In this document: one piece after another, positions 18,149 through 26,508 of the stretch | Numbering within the stretch: position 1 is the stretch's first letter | Layout of the letters: every line of letters starts with the position of its first letter | Program-made: the position numbers and the translations under genes | The notes under the pieces: model-generated | What the model was told of the DNA's origin: nothing | Database searches by the model: none | The model's input: the letters and a program-made list of their open reading frames with translations, nothing else | Assembly: GCF_030580855.1 (NCBI RefSeq) | Contig: NZ_JAUQOP010000029.1 | Span: forward strand, 1 to 64,000 | Origin: Pseudomonas citrullilanati | GTDB taxonomy: Bacteria; Pseudomonadota; Gammaproteobacteria; Pseudomonadales; Pseudomonadaceae | Direction: 5' to 3' | DNA: 64,000 bases

Positions 18149-18667
18149 TCACTCCGGCAGTTCATACATATAAATCTTTTCCGCCTCCATTTGATACCCG
18201 GCATCGGCCAGTTCGCTGGTGGACGGCTTGACCTGCATCGCTCCTTCGACCCAGTACGGCTGGTACAGCTCATCGAGTTTCACCCCGACTTCGCTTTTCA
18301 CGTGCACGATCTGGTTGGACGGCGGGGGCGGCACGTGGATGCAGGCGCCGAAGTACGGCACCAGCAGGAAGTCCGTGGTGCGGCCTTCCTCGCTGACTTC
18401 CAGCGGCACGATGTAGCCCGGCAGGCGAATCCGCTGGCCATCGAGTTCCTTGACTACCGGGGCGTTGGGCAGGTCCTGCTTGGCGGCTGGCGCGGATTCG
18501 GCGGACAGGGCATCGCCCATCTGCGACAGGTCATGCAGCGGGGTCATGTTCGGCACTTCCGGCGGTGCCCCCGGCGGGATCATTTCGGTCCAGGCCAGGT
18601 CCCTCGGCTCGGCCGCCCACAGGGGCAGGGCGACCATCATCAATAGCGCAAACAGGGCGCGGGGCAT
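18149..18667 (-). CDS. DUF3299 exported protein
   Basis: A 172-residue protein with a signal peptide (MPRALFALLMMVALPLWAAEP) and a DUF3299 domain covering KELDGQRIRLPGYIVPLE, FLLVPYFGACIHVPPPP and ANQIV-type segments to the end. The conserved Cys-Ile-His core in GACIHVPPP could bind metal. The ATG at 18667 has GAGGA 8 bases upstream and gives a clean signal peptide; an ATG at 18682 overlapping the permease stop is the alternative. It is the last gene of the DUF2796-ABC group, matching PA4066 in P. aeruginosa, where the cluster responds to zinc shortage. Confidence 0.85.
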   Translation of the reverse strand: MPRALFALLMMVALPLWAAEPRDLAWTEMIPPGAPPEVPNMTPLHDLSQMGDALSAESAPAAKQDLPNAPVVKELDGQRIRLPGYIVPLEVSEEGRTTDFLLVPYFGACIHVPPPPSNQIVHVKSEVGVKLDELYQPYWVEGAMQVKPSTSELADAGYQMEAEKIYMYELPE

Positions 18668-18678
18668 CTTCACGGTCC

Positions 18679-19944
18679 TCATAAACGGATCGACAAGCCA
18701 TCGGCCAGCGATTGGCGATAGGCGCGCCAGGCTGGCACGCTGCCCATCAGCAGCGCGGCGACCAGAATGCCAGCCATGAGCGTCCATTCATATTCGCTCG
18801 GCCAGCCCAACGGCAGATACAGGCCATAGGCCGACTGGACGTAACCCTGGGCGACGCCGATGCCGATGTACAGCAGGGCCAGCCCGGCGGCGACCCCGGC
18901 CAGGGCCAGGGCGAAGGCTTCGAGCACCAGCAGGCTCGCGATGTGCCAGGGCCGCGCGCCCACCGAGCGCAGGATCGCCATCTCCCGGCGCCGCTCGTTG
19001 AGGCTGGTGAGGATCGCCGTGAGCATGCCGATCAACCCGGTCAGGACCACGAACAGCGAAATCACGAACAAGGCTTTTTCCGCCGTGCCCATCAGGCTCC
19101 ACAATTCCTGCAGGGCCACGCCGGGCAGGATCGCCAGCAAGGGCTCGCCACGGAACTCATTGATCTCGCGCTGCAAGGCAAAGGTGGAGATCTTGCTGTT
19201 GAGGCCGAGCATGAACGCGGTGATGGCTTGCGGTGTAAGGTCCATGTTGCGCGCCTGGTCGGCGCTGATGCGGCCGTTGCCCTGGGCCGGCGCGCCGTTC
19301 TTCCAGTCGATGTGGATGGCCTCCATGCCGCCGAGGCTGATGTGCAGCGTGCGGTCCACCGGGGTGCCGGTGCGCTTGAGGATGCCCACCACGGTGAAGG
19401 GCTTGTCGTCATGCTTGACCAGGCTGATCGCGGCGACGCCGTGGGCCAGCACCAGTTTGTCACCGAGGGCGTAGTGCAGCGCCTCGGCCACTTCGGCGCC
19501 GAGCACCACTTCGAAAGGATCCGTGGCGAAGGGACGACCATCGGCCAGTTCCAGGTGTTGCTGGCGGCCGTACTGGTAATGCTCGAAGTAGGCCTCGGTG
19601 GTGCCCATCACCCGGTAGCCGCGATGGGAGTCGCCGAGGGACATGGGGATCGCCCACTTCACCTTCGGGTTGTTGGCGAAGTGTTCGAAGCTGTCCCAGC
19701 GGATGTTGTTGGTGGCGTTGCCGATGCGAAACACCGAGTACAGCAACAGGTTCACCGAGCCGGAACGGGCGCCGACGATCAGGTCGGTGCCGCTGATGGT
19801 GCTGGCAAAACTGGCCCGCGCCTCGGTGCGCACCCGCTCCACCGCCAGCAGCAGACAAACGGACAGGGCGATGGCGAAGGCGGTGAGGATCGCGGTGAAG
19901 CGGCGGTTCGCCAGGCTGGCCATGGCAAGACGGAACAAATACAT
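18679..19944 (-). CDS. FtsX/MacB-type ABC transporter permease
   Basis: A 421-residue permease with one N-terminal span (TAILTAFAIALSVCLLL), a large periplasmic domain (about 60-270), and three C-terminal spans starting at ALFVISLFVVLTGLIGMLTAIL, with the FtsX coupling segment LTSLNERRREMAILRSVGARP. This is the MacB/LolCE-like mechanotransmission architecture rather than a solute channel. The start at 19944 lies one base after the ATPase stop. It pairs with that ATPase to move or extract a substrate at the outer face of the inner membrane. Genome context suggests a zinc-starvation role. Confidence 0.9.
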   Translation of the reverse strand: MYLFRLAMASLANRRFTAILTAFAIALSVCLLLAVERVRTEARASFASTISGTDLIVGARSGSVNLLLYSVFRIGNATNNIRWDSFEHFANNPKVKWAIPMSLGDSHRGYRVMGTTEAYFEHYQYGRQQHLELADGRPFATDPFEVVLGAEVAEALHYALGDKLVLAHGVAAISLVKHDDKPFTVVGILKRTGTPVDRTLHISLGGMEAIHIDWKNGAPAQGNGRISADQARNMDLTPQAITAFMLGLNSKISTFALQREINEFRGEPLLAILPGVALQELWSLMGTAEKALFVISLFVVLTGLIGMLTAILTSLNERRREMAILRSVGARPWHIASLLVLEAFALALAGVAAGLALLYIGIGVAQGYVQSAYGLYLPLGWPSEYEWTLMAGILVAALLMGSVPAWRAYRQSLADGLSIRL

Positions 19945-19945
19945 C

Positions 19946-20656
19946 TCAGACCTCGACAGGCGTGGCGGCACGATTGAGATCGGCCAGCGAGAGGTTGCGG
20001 TCGAACAGCGGCGCCAGGCTCTGGTCGTGGCTGACGAACAACAGGCTGGAGCCGGCTTCGCGGCATTCGGCGAACAACAACCGCAGGAAGTTTTCCCGGG
20101 CGTCGTAATCCAGGGCCGAGGTGGGTTCGTCGGCGATCACCAGCTCCGGTTGGCCGATCAACGCCCGGGCGGCGGCGACCCGTTGTTGCTGGCCGATGGA
20201 CAGCGAGTCGGCGCGGCGCTCCAACAGGTTCGGATCGGTCAAGCCCAGGTGGGCCAGCAGCGTGGCGGCGGCTTGATCGACGCTGCCATGGCGCTGGATG
20301 GCCCTCTGCGCGCGCAGTTTGGAAAAGTGGCAGGGCAGCTCGACGTTTTCCCGCACCGAAAGAAACGGCAGCAGGTTGAACTGTTGGAAGATATAGCCGG
20401 TGTGGTCCACGCGAAACCGGTCGCGGCTCCCCGCGCCCAGTTCGCTGAGGTCCTGGCCGAGCAGGCGGATGCAGCCGCGGTCCGGTGTCTGCACGCCGCC
20501 GAGCAAGCCCAGCAGGGTGGTCTTGCCGCTGCCGCTCGGGCCCTTGAGGAATACCGTCTCGCCGCCCTCCAGGCGAAACGCCGGGATATCCAGCAGCAGC
20601 GGATGCCCGGGCCAGCTGAAACCCAGGTCGGACAGTTCGATGAGTGCTTGGGTCAT
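19946..20656 (-). CDS. ABC transporter ATP-binding protein (LolD/MacB type)
   Basis: A 236-residue ATPase. It has Walker A GPSGSGKT (39-46), the Q-loop in FQQFNLLPFLSVREN, the signature LSIGQQQ, Walker B LVIADEPTSALD and the switch His in FVSHDQ. The layout is that of the LolD/MacB/FtsE group. The start at 20656 opens the nucleotide-binding fold; the frame continues upstream into a REP and is not used. It lies one base from the permease. A 163-base gap containing a REP pair separates it from the DUF2796 gene. Confidence 0.92.
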   Translation of the reverse strand: MTQALIELSDLGFSWPGHPLLLDIPAFRLEGGETVFLKGPSGSGKTTLLGLLGGVQTPDRGCIRLLGQDLSELGAGSRDRFRVDHTGYIFQQFNLLPFLSVRENVELPCHFSKLRAQRAIQRHGSVDQAAATLLAHLGLTDPNLLERRADSLSIGQQQRVAAARALIGQPELVIADEPTSALDYDARENFLRLLFAECREAGSSLLFVSHDQSLAPLFDRNLSLADLNRAATPVEV

Positions 20657-20695
20657 GTTTGCCGCTTCAAGGTAATGGAACACCTGTGGAATATC

Positions 20696-20787
20696 TGTGG
20701 GAGCACAGCTTGCTCGCGATGAGGCCGTAACATTCAGCCTGGATGTCGACAGTCGGACCGCTATCGCGAGCAAGCTTTGCTCCCACG
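20696..20787. repeat. degenerate REP pair (family A)
   Basis: Copies with base changes (TGTGGGAGCACAGCTTGCTC and CGCGAGCAAGCTTTGCTCCC). They sit within the presumed DUF2796-ABC transcript, so they could serve as a processing or attenuation point. Confidence 0.85.
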
Positions 20788-20819
20788 AGGCTTGTTCCCA
20801 CATTGAGTGTTGCGGTGAA

Positions 20820-21395
20820 TCAGAATTTCAAGGCGGGCGCCTTGGCTGTCACTTCCCCACCTTGCTGGCCGCTCGGGCCGATCAGTTGCACCAGGATTTT
20901 CTGGGTGGCCGGGAAGGTCTTGAACAAGGGGGCCAGGTCCAGATGGGTCAAGGCACCAGGCGCGACGCAACGGAATTGGTAGTGGGCGTGGATTTCACTA
21001 TGTTCGTGGTGCTCGTCGTCATCATCATCGGCATGCTCTTCGTGGTCCGGTTCGTCGCCGAACAGCGGGCTTTCCAGTTCCTGCTGCTCCAAGGTGCATT
21101 TGGCATCGGCCAGATTGATCAGCGCCGCGGGCTTTTCCAACTTCGCCCGGACAGCGGCCACCTTGGCCTTGTCGGCATCGCTGGTGGCGGCGTGTTCGAA
21201 GCCCACCAGGTTCATCGCCGGGCTGTCGAGTTCCAACTCCAGGGTCTGGCCGTCCAGCGAGGCGTTGAGGCGGGCGACCCCGTGTTCGTGGGCACCGAGG
21301 CTGCCGTGCTCATGGTCATGATCATGTTCCACCGCCCCATGAGCGACAGCCAATGGCAGCAGGGCGAACGGCAAAGCGAGAAGCAGACGGCGCAT
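20820..21395 (-). CDS. DUF2796 zinc-binding-like periplasmic protein
   Basis: A 191-residue exported protein. After a signal peptide ending near AVAHGAVE come two metal-binding-looking clusters: EHDHDHEHGSLGAHEHG at 23-39 and a His/Asp/Glu run at about 117-138. The second lies between conserved Cys100 and Cys143 (DAKCTLEQQ, FRCVAPG). DUF2796 members are linked to zinc handling. The ATG at 21395 follows ACGGAGA. It heads the group matching PA4063-PA4066, known to be induced under zinc limitation. A Zur-like box lies just upstream. It may present Zn to, or sense Zn for, the ABC system. Confidence 0.88.
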   Translation of the reverse strand: MRRLLLALPFALLPLAVAHGAVEHDHDHEHGSLGAHEHGVARLNASLDGQTLELELDSPAMNLVGFEHAATSDADKAKVAAVRAKLEKPAALINLADAKCTLEQQELESPLFGDEPDHEEHADDDDDEHHEHSEIHAHYQFRCVAPGALTHLDLAPLFKTFPATQKILVQLIGPSGQQGGEVTAKAPALKF

Positions 21396-21418
21396 GACGA
21401 GTCTCCGTGAAAAGTTAT

Positions 21419-21431
21419 GTAATCTTATAAC
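21419..21431 (-). promoter_or_regulatory. Zur-like box before DUF2796 gene
   Basis: GTAATCTTATAAC on the plus strand matches the gammaproteobacterial Zur core GTTATANTATAAC at 10 of the 12 defined positions. It overlaps a TATAAG hexamer on the minus strand and lies about 24 bases before the ATG, where a repressor would block the promoter. Confidence 0.5.
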
Positions 21432-21516
21432 GAAAGTGCGCAGAGTTTGACCGGCTGCTTGGCGTCGCGCAAGGCCCATGGGAGCATGGGCACATGAAAT
21501 ATTCAGGAGCACAGTG

Positions 21517-21870
21517 ATGTTGCGGATACGCGGAACGGTCGGTGACTGGCCGGTGGACCTGGCGATCGACATGGATGAGGGCGATTGGGCGCAGCTCGGC
21601 GCGCAGTTGCAGGCGATCAAGCCCGCCGAGGCGGCGCCAGTGCCGGCCAAGCCGGCCAATCAGGACGATGCCCAGTGGCAGGTCGCCAAGGAACTGTTGC
21701 GCAACGCCGGGCAACTGAGCGGCCCGGACCTGCTGGAACAGCTTGAAGGCCTGACCGGCAGCGCCTCGGCGGGCAAGCGCCTGTTGGTGCGGTTGCGCCA
21801 TTGTGCCGAGGTCAAGGTACTGAGCGGCGGCGATACACCGCTCTATCGCTGGGCCGGGCCTGAGGCTTAA
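21517..21870 (+). CDS. small conserved hypothetical protein
   Basis: A 117-residue soluble protein that I do not recognise by function. The start MLRIRGTVGDWPVDL has AGGAG 7 bases upstream. An acidic strand pattern (DLAIDMDEGDWAQL) is followed by a Pro/Ala-rich linker (about 38-50) and a C-terminal helical part ending LSGGDTPLYRWAGPEA. It converges on ybbN with a 4-base overlap of stop codons, so the two messages are antisense at their 3' ends. Confidence 0.75.
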   Translation: MLRIRGTVGDWPVDLAIDMDEGDWAQLGAQLQAIKPAEAAPVPAKPANQDDAQWQVAKELLRNAGQLSGPDLLEQLEGLTGSASAGKRLLVRLRHCAEVKVLSGGDTPLYRWAGPEA

Positions 21871-22739
21871 TACAACGCGGCAAACAGTTTGCGGCGGTAG
21901 GTGGTCACCAGCGGATGATCGTTGCCCAGCAGTTCGAACACCTGCAGCAGTGTCTTGTGCGGCAGGCCTTCGCTGTAGCTGCGGTTGCGCATGAACAACT
22001 TGAGCAACGCATCGAGGGCCGGTTCGTACTGCTGGCGCGCCAGTTGCTGGATCGCCAGTTGGTACACCGCTTCGTCGTCCTGCGGGTCCTTCGCCAGGCG
22101 GGCCTTGAGGTCGGCGGCGTCCGGCAGGTTCCTGGCCAGGCCGAGGAACTGGATCTGCGCCTTGGCGCCAGCGAGGGCGGCCTTGTGCTCGTCGCTTTTC
22201 ACCGCGTCGAGCACGGTCTGCGCTTCGCCCAGTTCGCCGCGCTCGGTCAGGCAGCGGGCATAGAGGATCAGCGCCTTGGCGTTGGTGTTGTCTTCGCCCA
22301 GCAACACCGTGAGCAGGGCTTCGGCGTCGGCGAAACGACCGTCGTCGAACAGCGCCTGGGCCTGTTCGAACGGATCGGCGGCGGCCGGCGGTGGCATCTG
22401 CACGTGAGGTTCGAGCATCGCCCGCACGGCGGATTCCGGTTGGGCCCCGGCAAAGCCATCCACGGGCTGGCCATCCTTGAACAGCACCACCGTCGGCAGG
22501 CTGCGAATGCCGAAGCGGGCGACGATGTCCTGCTCGATGTCGCAGTTGACCTTGGCCAGCAGCAGTCCACCCTGGTAACTCTCGGCAATGGTTTGCAGCA
22601 TCGGCATCAGGGCCTTGCACGGCGCACACCACTCGGCCCAGAAATCCACCAGTACCGGTTTGTGGAAAGAGTTGGCGATCACCGACTGGTCGAAATCGGC
22701 GGTGGTGGCGTCGAAGATGTAGGGCGTTTCCTGAGTCAT
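21867..22739 (-). CDS. ybbN: co-chaperone YbbN (thioredoxin-TPR fusion)
   Basis: A 290-residue chaperedoxin. The thioredoxin domain (about 5-110) carries WAEWCAPCK with Cys38 and Cys41, so it keeps both redox cysteines, unlike E. coli YbbN. A C-terminal TPR-like helical domain follows (EQAQALFDDGRFADAEALL onward), with the family region near ALDALLKLFMRNRSY. Known members hold oxidised or unfolding proteins and pass them to GroEL/DnaK. The start at 22739 is the first Met of the fold. Confidence 0.92.
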   Translation of the reverse strand: MTQETPYIFDATTADFDQSVIANSFHKPVLVDFWAEWCAPCKALMPMLQTIAESYQGGLLLAKVNCDIEQDIVARFGIRSLPTVVLFKDGQPVDGFAGAQPESAVRAMLEPHVQMPPPAAADPFEQAQALFDDGRFADAEALLTVLLGEDNTNAKALILYARCLTERGELGEAQTVLDAVKSDEHKAALAGAKAQIQFLGLARNLPDAADLKARLAKDPQDDEAVYQLAIQQLARQQYEPALDALLKLFMRNRSYSEGLPHKTLLQVFELLGNDHPLVTTYRRKLFAALY

Positions 22740-22840
22740 GGGCAATCTCGTAGAGCGCTTGAATGGGGCAACTATAAGGCTTGGTGGGGGGTGGCTGAAA
22801 GCCGGGGAGGTCTTTCGTCTTGTGGTGTCTGGCAGGACGC

Positions 22841-22934
22841 TTTCGCGAGCAAGCCCGCTCCCACATGGGATTTGTGGTGAACACGAATTTTGCACCCACA
22901 GGAGATCGACTGTGGGAGCGGGCTTGCTCGCGAA
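22841..22934. repeat. REP pair (family A)
   Basis: Inverted copies TTTCGCGAGCAAGCCCGCTC and complement, upstream of ybbN and downstream of the methyltransferase gene. Confidence 0.9.
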
Positions 22935-22943
22935 GCTTTTTAT

Positions 22944-23600
22944 CTAGCTGCGCCGCGCGTGGTACAGGCTCACATGCCGAAACTCTTCCGGCTCAGCCAA
23001 GTCCGGCAACGTCATGGCTTCCAGCATTTCGATGCGCCGGTACAGCGGATGCTGGAAATCCCGGACCCGGGAGTCGGCCACCAGGGCTTCGCGGCCACGG
23101 CTGAGGAAATGATCGAGCAACGGCAGGTTGCTGCGGTCGTAGAGCACATCGGCCACCAGGACCAGGTCAAAGCGATCCGCTTCGGCAAAAAAGTCGGCGG
23201 AATAGGCCAGCGTCACCCCATTGAGCTGGGCATTGGCCCGGCACGCCGCAAGCGCCAGTGGGTCCAGGTCGCAGGCCACCACCTCCAGCGCCCCTGCCTT
23301 GACCGCCGCGATGCCGGCCACGCCGGAGCCGGCGCCAAAGTCCAGCACGCGCTTGCCCGCGACCCACTGCGGTCGCTCGGCCAGGTAACGGGCCAGCGCC
23401 AGGCCACTGGCCCAGCAGAAACTCCAATAGGGCGGTTCGTGGAGGATGCGCCGGGTTTCTTCCGGGCTGAAGGCGCGGTCCATGTTGTCGCCGTCGATCA
23501 GCCACAGTTTCAAGTCTGTGCCGGGCAACGGGCAGGCCACCAGGCGCGCATCGCCCAGCAGCCCCGCCAATGCGTGCTGCAGGTCCTGCGGTGCCGTCAT
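22944..23600 (-). CDS. family-16-like protein methyltransferase
   Basis: A 218-residue seven-beta-strand SAM methyltransferase. Motif I is [15 protein letters not shown] (about 85-99), post I is [10 protein letters not shown], and motif II is [12 protein letters not shown], where DVLY matches the (D/E)xx(Y/F) signature of family-16 enzymes. That family includes lysine methyltransferases such as ETFB-KMT. An N-terminal [11 protein letters not shown] loop is also typical of that group. The ATG overlaps the upstream lipoprotein stop by 4 bases. The target is probably a protein lysine; which protein is unknown. Confidence 0.85.
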   Translation of the reverse strand: MTAPQDLQHALAGLLGDARLVACPLPGTDLKLWLIDGDNMDRAFSPEETRRILHEPPYWSFCWASGLALARYLAERPQWVAGKRVLDFGAGSGVAGIAAVKAGALEVVACDLDPLALAACRANAQLNGVTLAYSADFFAEADRFDLVLVADVLYDRSNLPLLDHFLSRGREALVADSRVRDFQHPLYRRIEMLEAMTLPDLAEPEEFRHVSLYHARRS

Positions 23601-24061
23601 GGCGCTTTGACAAATTGCAAGGCGCCCAAGGCCTGGGTGGTCGGCTGGGTAATGCGTTGTTCCGGCAAATGCAGGATCAACTGGCCCGACTGGCTGGCGC
23701 GCCCGCGCAGTTCCACGCGGGCACCGACCGGAAACGCTTCCGGGTTGAAGCGCAGGTGGAAGGGCAGGGCCTGGTTGGTGCCGATCAGGCTGGAGCTGGC
23801 GAGCAATTGTTGTGGGCGGTCCTTGTCATCGATCACCAGCAGCGCCAGTTCGACTTCGGCACCGGCCGGCACGCCTTGCAAGGTGCCGCTCAACTCACGC
23901 TGGTAGGCGGGCAGCGGGCCCAGCTCGGCGGCCTGGCGGGCCTTTTCCTGGGCCTGTTTCGGCGCGGGGGCCGGGGCGGGTGCGGCGGGTTTGGGGGCAT
24001 CGCTGCTGCACGCCATCAGCAGGCTGAAAAGACTGAGCAAAACGAGCGATCGTAGCGGCAT
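23597..24061 (-). CDS. YbaY-family lipoprotein
   Basis: A 154-residue lipoprotein. The signal peptide ends in the lipobox LLMAC, so Cys19 would be acylated. A Pro/Ala-rich linker and one YbaY-type beta-sandwich domain follow (about 55-150: [20 protein letters not shown], then [22 protein letters not shown]). YbaY proteins are outer-membrane-linked glycoside-adapted lipoproteins of unclear role. The ATG at 24061 is chosen for the lipobox spacing. The stop overlaps the methyltransferase start. Confidence 0.88.
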   Translation of the reverse strand: MPLRSLVLLSLFSLLMACSSDAPKPAAPAPAPAPKQAQEKARQAAELGPLPAYQRELSGTLQGVPAGAEVELALLVIDDKDRPQQLLASSSLIGTNQALPFHLRFNPEAFPVGARVELRGRASQSGQLILHLPEQRITQPTTQALGALQFVKAP

Positions 24062-24132
24062 GTGTGGCTCCAGCAAGGTAAATTCCATGGATCAGACGGT
24101 AAGCCCGTCTGTATACCGTAAACCCTATGGCT

Positions 24133-24160
24133 TGTCTTGCCAGTGGGATGCGCTACCATG
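24133..24160 (+). promoter_or_regulatory. candidate sigma-70 promoter for nrdR
   Basis: TTGTCT and TACCAT are separated by 16 bases, ending 28 bases before the nrdR ATG in the divergent gap with the YbaY gene. The hexamers are only moderate matches. Confidence 0.35.
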
Positions 24161-24188
24161 GCCCTCCCTTTTTTTGTTGCCTGCCACC

Positions 24189-24653
24189 ATGCACTGTCCC
24201 TTCTGCGGTGCCAACGACACCAAGGTCATCGACTCGCGACTGGTCGCCGAGGGCGAACAGGTCCGCCGCCGGCGCGAATGCCTGGCCTGCGGCGAACGTT
24301 TCACCACGTTCGAGACCGCTGAACTGGTGTTGCCGCGCCTGATCAAAACCGACGGCAGTCGCCAGCCGTTCGACGAAGACAAACTGCGCGCCGGCATGCA
24401 GCGCGCCCTGGAAAAACGCCCGGTGAGCGTCGAGCGCCTGGAAGCGGCGCTGGTGCACATCAAGCACAAGCTGCGAGCCACGGGCGAGCGCGAGGTCAAA
24501 TCCCTGGTGGTGGGTGAACTGGTGATGGCCGAGCTGCAAAAGCTCGACGAAGTCGCCTACATCCGTTTCGCCTCGGTGTACCGGCGCTTCCAGGACCTGA
24601 ACGAGTTCCGCGAGGAAATCGACCGCCTGGCCCGCGAACCGGTGAAGGAATGA
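24189..24653 (+). CDS. nrdR: transcriptional repressor NrdR
   Basis: A 154-residue regulator of ribonucleotide reductase genes. A zinc ribbon with Cys3, Cys6, Cys31 and Cys34 is followed by an ATP-cone domain (about 48-140) beginning [16 protein letters not shown]. The length is exact for the family. The start has no strong ribosome-binding site, but the zinc ribbon fixes it. The stop overlaps the ribD ATG by 4 bases, the widely conserved nrdR-ribD coupling. The ATP/dATP cone senses nucleotide state. Confidence 0.96.
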   Translation: MHCPFCGANDTKVIDSRLVAEGEQVRRRRECLACGERFTTFETAELVLPRLIKTDGSRQPFDEDKLRAGMQRALEKRPVSVERLEAALVHIKHKLRATGEREVKSLVVGELVMAELQKLDEVAYIRFASVYRRFQDLNEFREEIDRLAREPVKE

Positions 24654-25783
24654 CCGGCGCGGCGCAGCAGGCCGTCCTCGACGCCCACTACATGGCCCGC
24701 GCCCTGGAGTTGGCGCGGCGCGGTCGCTACACCACCCACCCCAATCCCCGGGTCGGGTGCGTGATCGTGCGGGATGGGCAGGTGGTCGGCGAGGGCTGGC
24801 ACATCCGCGCCGGCGAACCCCACGCCGAAGTCCATGCCTTGCGCGCCGCCGGTGAATTGGCCCGGGGCGCCACCGCCTACGTGACCCTCGAACCGTGCAG
24901 CCACCATGGGCGTACACCGCCGTGTGCCGACGCGCTGGTGAACGCCGGCGTGGCCCGGGTGGTCGCGGCGATGCAGGACCCCAACCCGGAAGTCGCCGGG
25001 CGCGGCCTGCAACGGCTGGCCCAGGCTGGCATCGCTATCGAGAGCGGCGTGCTGGAGGGCGAGGCGCGCAAGCTCAATGAAGGTTTTCTCAAGCGCATGG
25101 AGCACGGCCTGCCATTCGTGCGGGTCAAGCTCGCCATGAGCCTCGATGGCCGCACCGCCATGGAAAGTGGCGAGAGCCAGTGGATCACCGGCCCGGCCGC
25201 CCGCTCGGCGGTTCAGCGCCTGCGGGCCCAGGCCAGCGTGGTGCTGACCGGCGCCGACACGGTGCTGGCGGACAACGCCCGGCTGACCGTGCGCGCCGAT
25301 GAGCTGGGGCTCGATGCCGAGCAGACCGCGCTGGCCATGAGCCGTCCGCCGTTGCGGGTGCTGGTGGACGGGCGCCTGCGGGTGCCATTGGATGCGGCGT
25401 TTTTCAAGGCTGGCCCGGCGTTGGTGGCGACCTGCATGGCGGTCGAGGAACAATACGCCAACGGTCCCGAATGCATGATCGTGGCGGGCGATGATGGCCA
25501 GGTCGACTTGCATCGCCTGTTGGTGGCGCTGGCCGCCCGTGGCGTCAACGAAGTGCTGGTGGAAGCCGGCCCGCGCCTGGCGGGGGCCTTCGCCCGGCAA
25601 GGGTTGGTCGACGAATTCCAGATTTTCATCGCCGGCAAGTTCCTGGGCTCTTGCGCGCGACCGCTGCTGGACTGGCCGCTGGCGCAGATGAAGGACGCCC
25701 CGGAACTGAACATCACTGAAATCCGCGCCGTGGGCGATGACTGGCGAGTCATCGCCATCCCCGCGTCCCCGGCCAGCGTATAA
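24650..25783 (+). CDS. ribD: bifunctional deaminase/reductase RibD
   Basis: A 377-residue enzyme for riboflavin steps two and three. The deaminase domain (about 10-150) has the zinc motifs HAE at 58-60 and [12 protein letters not shown] with Cys83 and Cys92. The reductase domain follows (about 155-370: [37 protein letters not shown]). Both halves look intact. It is translationally coupled to nrdR. Confidence 0.96.
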   Translation: MTGAAQQAVLDAHYMARALELARRGRYTTHPNPRVGCVIVRDGQVVGEGWHIRAGEPHAEVHALRAAGELARGATAYVTLEPCSHHGRTPPCADALVNAGVARVVAAMQDPNPEVAGRGLQRLAQAGIAIESGVLEGEARKLNEGFLKRMEHGLPFVRVKLAMSLDGRTAMESGESQWITGPAARSAVQRLRAQASVVLTGADTVLADNARLTVRADELGLDAEQTALAMSRPPLRVLVDGRLRVPLDAAFFKAGPALVATCMAVEEQYANGPECMIVAGDDGQVDLHRLLVALAARGVNEVLVEAGPRLAGAFARQGLVDEFQIFIAGKFLGSCARPLLDWPLAQMKDAPELNITEIRAVGDDWRVIAIPASPASV

Positions 25784-25784
25784 T
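25779..25784 (+). promoter_or_regulatory. possible -10 element for ribE
   Basis: A perfect TATAAT at the ribD stop codon, 46 bases before the ribE ATG. No good -35 is seen 16-18 bases upstream, so this is tentative. Confidence 0.3.
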
Positions 25785-25829
25785 TCCCGGCTTTCGCGCA
25801 AGCGGCGGCCCGTTCTCGAGGAGGACCCC

Positions 25830-26492
25830 ATGTTTACCGGCATCATCGAATCCATCGGCAGTATCCGTGCACTCACCCCCAAGGGCGGCGATGTGCGGGT
25901 CCATGTCGAAACCGGCAAGCTCGACCTGGGCGACGTCAAGTTGGGCGACAGCATCGCGGTCAACGGCGTGTGCCTGACCGCCGTCGAATTGCCAGGCAAC
26001 GGTTTCCTGGCGGACGTCAGCCGCGAAACCCTCGACTGCACGGCCATGAACGACCTCAAGAGCGGCAGCCCGGTCAACCTGGAAAAAGCCCTGACCCCCA
26101 CCACTCGCTTGGGCGGGCACCTGGTCAGCGGCCACGTGGACGGCGTCGGTGAAGTGGTCTCGCGCACGGATAACGCCCGGGCCGTGGAATTTCGCATCCG
26201 CGCGCCGAAGGAACTGGCCAAGTACATTGCCCACAAGGGCTCGATCACCGTCGACGGCACCAGCCTGACGGTCAACGCGGTGGATGGCGCCGAATTCCTG
26301 CTGACGATCATTCCCCATACCCTGAGCGAAACCATCATGGCCTCGTACCGGCCAGGTCGCCGGGTCAACCTGGAAGTCGACTTGCTGGCCCGTTACCTGG
26401 AGCGCCTGCTGTTGGGCGACAAGGCCGCACAGCCCTCGGCCGGCAACATCACCGAAAGCTTCCTGGCCGCCAACGGCTACCTCAAATCCTGA
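25830..26492 (+). CDS. ribE: riboflavin synthase (alpha subunit)
   Basis: A 220-residue trimeric enzyme that dismutates 6,7-dimethyl-8-ribityllumazine to riboflavin. It begins with the invariant MFTGIIE and contains two lumazine-binding repeats, DSIAVNGVCLTAV in the first and GSITVDGTSLTVN in the second, with TRLGGHLVSGHVDG between. GAGGAGG lies 5 bases before the ATG. It is called ribC (PA4055) in P. aeruginosa naming. Confidence 0.96.
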   Translation: MFTGIIESIGSIRALTPKGGDVRVHVETGKLDLGDVKLGDSIAVNGVCLTAVELPGNGFLADVSRETLDCTAMNDLKSGSPVNLEKALTPTTRLGGHLVSGHVDGVGEVVSRTDNARAVEFRIRAPKELAKYIAHKGSITVDGTSLTVNAVDGAEFLLTIIPHTLSETIMASYRPGRRVNLEVDLLARYLERLLLGDKAAQPSAGNITESFLAANGYLKS

Positions 26493-26508
26493 CCCAAGGG
26501 GGTGCCGC

